A stretch of 64,000 nt of DNA, from the NCBI RefSeq assembly GCF_002364335.1, contig NZ_DEXW01000062.1, forward strand, positions 18,995 to 82,994, written 5' to 3'. Below the pieces are notes generated by a model. That model saw only the letters and a list, made by a program, of their open reading frames with translations, made no database searches and was not told where the DNA came from. The stretch comes from Winogradskyella sp. UBA3174. Its GTDB lineage: Bacteria > Bacteroidota > Bacteroidia > Flavobacteriales > Flavobacteriaceae. The position numbers and the translations under genes were made by a program. Numbering within the stretch: position 1 is the first letter of the stretch; each line of letters begins with the position of its first letter. Below, one piece after another: positions 60,172 through 64,000 of this stretch.

Positions 60172-61194
60172 TTATATCTTCAATCGTGAAGTAGCCATGA
60201 CATCAAAATCTGAAAAATCTTTTTCTAAATACTTTAAATAACCAACAATAGCTATCATTGCAGCATTATCTGTGGTGTATTCAAATTTAGGAATATAACT
60301 TGTCCAGCCAAATTTTTGTTCAGCATCTTTTAGTGCTTTTCTAATACCAGAATTAGCAGAAACTCCACCACCAATTGCAATATGAGTAATCCCAGTTTGT
60401 TTTACGGCTAACTTTAGTTTATCCATTAAAATACCAATGACTGTATATTGTATAGATGCACAGATGTCATTAAGATTTTCTGTAATAAAATTTGTATTGG
60501 CTTTAACTTCGCGTTGTACAAAATATAAAATAGATGTTTTAAGTCCAGAAAAACTAAAATTAAGACCTGCTACTTTTGGCTTAGTGAATTTGTAAGCCTT
60601 CGGATTTCCAAGTTGAGCACGTCTGTCTATTTCAGGACCAGCAGGATAACCAAGTCCTAAGACTTTTCCGCTTTTATCATAAGCTTCACCAACAGCATCA
60701 TCAATAGTTTCGCCTAAGACTTCCATTTCAAAATAATTAGAAACTTTTACAATTTGCGTATGTCCGCCAGAAATAGTCATCGCTAAAAACGGAAAAATAG
60801 GTTTTGAGTGATTTTCTTCGTCAATAAAGTGGGCTAAAATATGACCTTGCATGTGGTTAACATCTATTAGCGGAATGTGTAACCCGTAAGCCAAAGATTT
60901 TGCAAAAGAAGTACCTACTAATAAAGAACCCATTAAGCCAGGTCCGCGTGTAAAAGCTACGGCACTTAATTGATTTTTAGAAATACCTGCTTTTTTTAGT
61001 GCTTGGTCTACAACAGGTACTATGTTTTGTTGGTGCGCTCTAGAGGCTAATTCTGGTACCACACCACCATATTCTGCATGTATTTTTTGGACTGCAACAA
61101 CATTGCTTAAAATTCTGTCGTTACATAATACAGAGGCAGATGTGTCATCGCATGAGGACTCAATACCAAGGATATAAATATTTTCTTTTTCCAT
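60172..61194 (-). CDS. tsaD: tRNA A37 threonylcarbamoyltransferase TsaD
   Basis: The protein of about 340 aa belongs to the ASKHA/Kae1 family. It has ILGIESSCDDTSASV, the metal-binding HMQGHILAHF, FLAMTISGGHTQIVKV, AGLNFSFSGLKTSIL, AIGGGVSANSGIR and YTTDNAAMIAIVG. It transfers the threonylcarbamoyl group to A37 of ANN-decoding tRNAs. Start MEKENIYI at 61194 is preferred over the extension to 61212 (MYLIST), which adds an atypical leader. It is divergent from the TamB-like gene. Confidence 0.95.
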   Translation of the reverse strand: MEKENIYILGIESSCDDTSASVLCNDRILSNVVAVQKIHAEYGGVVPELASRAHQQNIVPVVDQALKKAGISKNQLSAVAFTRGPGLMGSLLVGTSFAKSLAYGLHIPLIDVNHMQGHILAHFIDEENHSKPIFPFLAMTISGGHTQIVKVSNYFEMEVLGETIDDAVGEAYDKSGKVLGLGYPAGPEIDRRAQLGNPKAYKFTKPKVAGLNFSFSGLKTSILYFVQREVKANTNFITENLNDICASIQYTVIGILMDKLKLAVKQTGITHIAIGGGVSANSGIRKALKDAEQKFGWTSYIPKFEYTTDNAAMIAIVGYLKYLEKDFSDFDVMATSRLKI

Positions 61195-61306
61195 AGTCGA
61201 TATTAGGTACAATAATTGTTAATTTTACCCATAATAGTCTAATGCTGTATTTAACAACGTATTGTATGGACAAAGGTAATAAAGATTTCATCTATTAAAA
61301 CTCATA

Positions 61307-64000
61307 ATTTCTATCAAACGGATACTCAAAATAGTAGGAAAGATTACAGCAATATTATTGCTATTATTTCTTATTTTATTTTTGGTACTTTCGATTCCGG
61401 CAGTTCAGACTAAGCTCGGTAAATACACTACAAGTATATTAAACAGGAATTTTAAGACAGACATTAATATTGGTAAAGTTGGTCTTCAGTTAAATGGTGA
61501 TATAGAGTTAAAAAAAATTCTTATAAGAGATTATAAAAGAGATACCCTGATAAGTATAGGTGAGTTGAATAGCTCAATTGTTAGTTTTAAAAACCTATAT
61601 AATAGTAAACTCAATTTTGGGGATATTGATATTCACAATGTGGTTTTCAATTTAAAAACATATAAAGGCGAGGTAGATACAAATCTAGATGTCTTTGTGG
61701 CTAAATTTGATGATGATAATCCGAGAGAAGGTCCAAGTGAGTTTTTGTTTTCATCGAGTGATGTTTCTATAGAAGACGGTATATTCAGACTTATTGATGA
61801 GAATAAAGAAATACCTCAGGTATTTGAGTTTAGCGATCTAAATGCGAATACAACTAATTTTTTAATTAATGGCCCGGAGGTTAATTGTCGAATAAATAAA
61901 TTCAGCTTTAAAGATAGTAGAGGTATTGCTGTTAAAAATTTAATGGCAAATTTCGAATACGCTTTAGATCACATGAATTTTGGAGATTTAAATTTAAAAA
62001 CGCAAGGCTCTGAGTTAAAAGGTGATCTACGCTTTGGTTACCAACGCGAAGATTTAAAGGATTTTACAGATAAAGTTAATGTAACGGCAAGTTTTAAGGA
62101 TTCGGAAATTTCGCTAACCGAGCTTAATGTATTTTTTGATGAATTTGGCATAAACCAAAGAGCTACGCTAAATACAGATTTATCAGGAACCTTAAATAAT
62201 TTAACAGCTACAAACTTAAATGTAAGTACAACAAGGAATACAAGAATTATAGGTGATATAACTTTTAAGAATTTGTTTAGTACCGACGAAGATAGTTTTG
62301 CTCTAAAGGGAAAATTCAATAATTTAGCATCTAACTATAATGATTTAACAGCGCTACTACCTAATATTCTTGGAAAGTCAATACCAACTGTCTTTTCTAA
62401 AGTTGGAAATTTTAGAATAACAGGAAACTCATACATTACAGCAAAGCGCATAGAAGCGAGAATAAGAATAGATACAGATTTAGGATTAATTAATTCGGAC
62501 TTAGAGTTAACTAATATTGATGATATTGATAATGCTAATTACGTTGGTAATGTTGTTTTTAATGATTTTGATATTGGGACACTAATTAATGATCCGTTGG
62601 TTAAAAATGTATCTGCAAATGTAGACGTCGATGGAAAAGGGTTTACACTAGATAATTTAAGAACCGATATTAAAGGTGAAATTTTTAATTTAGATTATAA
62701 TGGTTATGTATACCAAGACATTAATCTATCTGGTGATTTAGGAAATAAAATTTATAATGGTATTCTTAAAGCAAATGATCCAAATCTTAAGGTAGACTTT
62801 AACGGACTGTTGGATTTTTCTAAAGAAATAAGCACATTCGATTTTAAAGCGAACGTAGACTATGCTAATTTAAGAGTATTAAATTTTGTTATTAGAGACA
62901 GTTTATCGGAATTTAAAGGTTTAGTGAATATGGCTGTAAAAGGCTCTAGTTACGACAATGTTAGCGGTGCCATAAACATTAAAAACACAACATATAAAAA
63001 TCAGGATGGTGATTATAATTTTCAAGATTTTGATATTGTCTCATTTTTTAAGGACGGAGAAAGAAATATTTCTGTTAACTCGCCAGATATTATAAACGGT
63101 ACTGTTTCTGGTAAGTTTAAATATAGGGATATCTTAAAACTTATAGAGAATTCCGTTGGTAGTATATACACTAACTATATACCAAATGAAGTTGATGAGG
63201 AGCAATATCTCGATTTTAAATTCAATATTTATTCTAAAATAGCAGCTGTATTTTTTAAAGATTTAACGCTAGGTAAAAACACGTTTATAGAAGGTAGAAT
63301 AGAGACTGATGAGAAAGGCTTTAACCTTAGATTTAACTCACCCGAAATTAAGTTTGAAGATTACTTCGCTAACAATATTAACTTAAGCGTAGATAACAGC
63401 AACCCTTTATTTAATACGTTTATAGAAATAGATAGTCTTAGTGCAGGTATTTATAATGCTTCTGATTTTAGTCTTATTAATGTTACTAAACGAGATACCT
63501 TGCTAATAAAATCAGAATTTAAGGGTGGTAAAAATAATGCTGATAATTTTAACCTTAATTTATTTTACACCATAGATAAAACTAATAAATCTGTTGTAGG
63601 TTTTAGAAAATCTGATGTAACCTTTAAAGGCTACGATTGGTTTATAAACTCTAAAAAGGATACGCTCAATAAAATACGTTTTGATAGAGGTTTTAAATCC
63701 ATTGAAGTTTTTCCTATTAAGATAAATCAAGGCAATGAAGAAATATTATTATCAGGTACGGTTGAGGGAGAGTCTAATAAAAACATAAATATAGACTTTA
63801 AGGAGGTTCAGTTAGTTAAAATTACGCCACGTATAGATAGTTTAGCGCTAAAAGGTATTGTTAACGGTAAGTTAGATTTACGTCAAACAAACGGTGTTTA
63901 CCTTCCGAAATCAGATGTAGTGGTGAGCAATTTATTTGTAAATGATTATGATTTAGGGGAGTTAACAGCTAAGGTAGAAGGCAACAATTCTATTACAAAT
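61307..64000 (+). CDS. tamB: TamB-like translocation/assembly module protein (partial, no standard start)
   Basis: The frame is open from a TAA at 61280 to the window end (about 900 codons) without a stop. It begins KRILKIVGKI, has one membrane helix (LLLLFLILFLVLSIPAVQ), then TKLGKYTTSILNRNFKTD, IELKKILIRDYKRD and long beta-strand repeats, the layout of TamB/AsmA-like proteins that link inner and outer membrane. The conserved C-terminal domain lies beyond the window. There is no ATG, GTG or TTG between the upstream stop and the membrane helix. ATT at 61307 (ISIKRILK) is a guess at the start; a rare start or a lost ATG are the options. Confidence 0.85.
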   Translation, partial: MSIKRILKIVGKITAILLLLFLILFLVLSIPAVQTKLGKYTTSILNRNFKTDINIGKVGLQLNGDIELKKILIRDYKRDTLISIGELNSSIVSFKNLYNSKLNFGDIDIHNVVFNLKTYKGEVDTNLDVFVAKFDDDNPREGPSEFLFSSSDVSIEDGIFRLIDENKEIPQVFEFSDLNANTTNFLINGPEVNCRINKFSFKDSRGIAVKNLMANFEYALDHMNFGDLNLKTQGSELKGDLRFGYQREDLKDFTDKVNVTASFKDSEISLTELNVFFDEFGINQRATLNTDLSGTLNNLTATNLNVSTTRNTRIIGDITFKNLFSTDEDSFALKGKFNNLASNYNDLTALLPNILGKSIPTVFSKVGNFRITGNSYITAKRIEARIRIDTDLGLINSDLELTNIDDIDNANYVGNVVFNDFDIGTLINDPLVKNVSANVDVDGKGFTLDNLRTDIKGEIFNLDYNGYVYQDINLSGDLGNKIYNGILKANDPNLKVDFNGLLDFSKEISTFDFKANVDYANLRVLNFVIRDSLSEFKGLVNMAVKGSSYDNVSGAINIKNTTYKNQDGDYNFQDFDIVSFFKDGERNISVNSPDIINGTVSGKFKYRDILKLIENSVGSIYTNYIPNEVDEEQYLDFKFNIYSKIAAVFFKDLTLGKNTFIEGRIETDEKGFNLRFNSPEIKFEDYFANNINLSVDNSNPLFNTFIEIDSLSAGIYNASDFSLINVTKRDTLLIKSEFKGGKNNADNFNLNLFYTIDKTNKSVVGFRKSDVTFKGYDWFINSKKDTLNKIRFDRGFKSIEVFPIKINQGNEEILLSGTVEGESNKNINIDFKEVQLVKITPRIDSLALKGIVNGKLDLRQTNGVYLPKSDVVVSNLFVNDYDLGELTAKVEGNNSITN

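Noticed and set aside
62038..62319. 93-aa minus-strand frame
   Set aside because: It is antisense to the continuous TamB-like reading frame.

Overview
The window looks like a chromosomal segment of a marine-type member of the Flavobacteriaceae (Bacteroidota). The evidence is low-GC DNA, many -7 promoter elements of the Bacteroidota form TAnnTTTG, a menaquinone pathway, a type IX secretion sorting tail, YtxH, DUF2853 and DUF4159 proteins, ClpC and a PgpH-like HD protein. Most of it is ordinary core genome. Two stretches are accessory.

Layout. (a) 1-4345 is an integron-cassette-like array: a secreted protein, a three-gene unit (P-loop kinase, PIN-GNAT-EVE fusion, ASCH protein) and a small lipoprotein, separated by related attC-like intergenic sequences. 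No integrase is visible. (b) 4445-7671 carries a CocE/NonD-type hydrolase, a YtxH protein, a palindromic repeat and an alpha/beta hydrolase. (c) 7726-23593 holds the menaquinone genes: thioesterase, menF, menD, menB, menA, menC and menE, with DUF2853, CvfB, UPF0173 and CPBP neighbours. Between menA/UPF0173 and menC lies about 5 kb of unrelated genes with two decayed genes, an SDR remnant and a gutted carbonic anhydrase. (d) 23683-44808 is housekeeping: OmpA, a glycosyltransferase, holA, nnr, hutH, clpC, gyrA, a TPR protein, an NlpC/P60 peptidase, a thiolase and an HD-domain phosphodiesterase.

(e) 44866-48328 is a small island at the 3' end of a tRNA-Arg(TCT) gene. It is bounded by a 20-bp direct repeat of the tRNA 3' end (19/20 identical) and has no integrase. 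It carries the most interesting feature of the window, a compact minus-strand operon of a 90-aa putative antitoxin, an unmistakable SecB-like chaperone and a 187-aa protein with ADP-ribosyltransferase-like motifs. This is the architecture of a toxin-antitoxin-chaperone (TAC) anti-phage system and resembles CmdTAC in its components. A strong intrinsic-terminator-like hairpin lies inside the 3' end of the antitoxin gene, just before the chaperone and toxin. A second minus-strand set of small unknown genes, including a membrane protein, fills the rest of the island.

(f) 48310-48589 holds three tRNA genes (Arg, Pro, Ser) transcribed from one recognisable promoter. (g) 49472-55181 is the four-gene ligase-associated DNA repair operon (exonuclease, ATP-dependent ligase, Lhr-like helicase, PdeM). 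(h) 55171-61194 contains minus-strand housekeeping genes, including two RNA methyltransferases (TrmH family, RsmE), a SAM methyltransferase with a THUMP-like region, and tsaD. The window ends inside a large TamB-like gene (61307-64000+) that has no ATG, GTG or TTG at its expected start.
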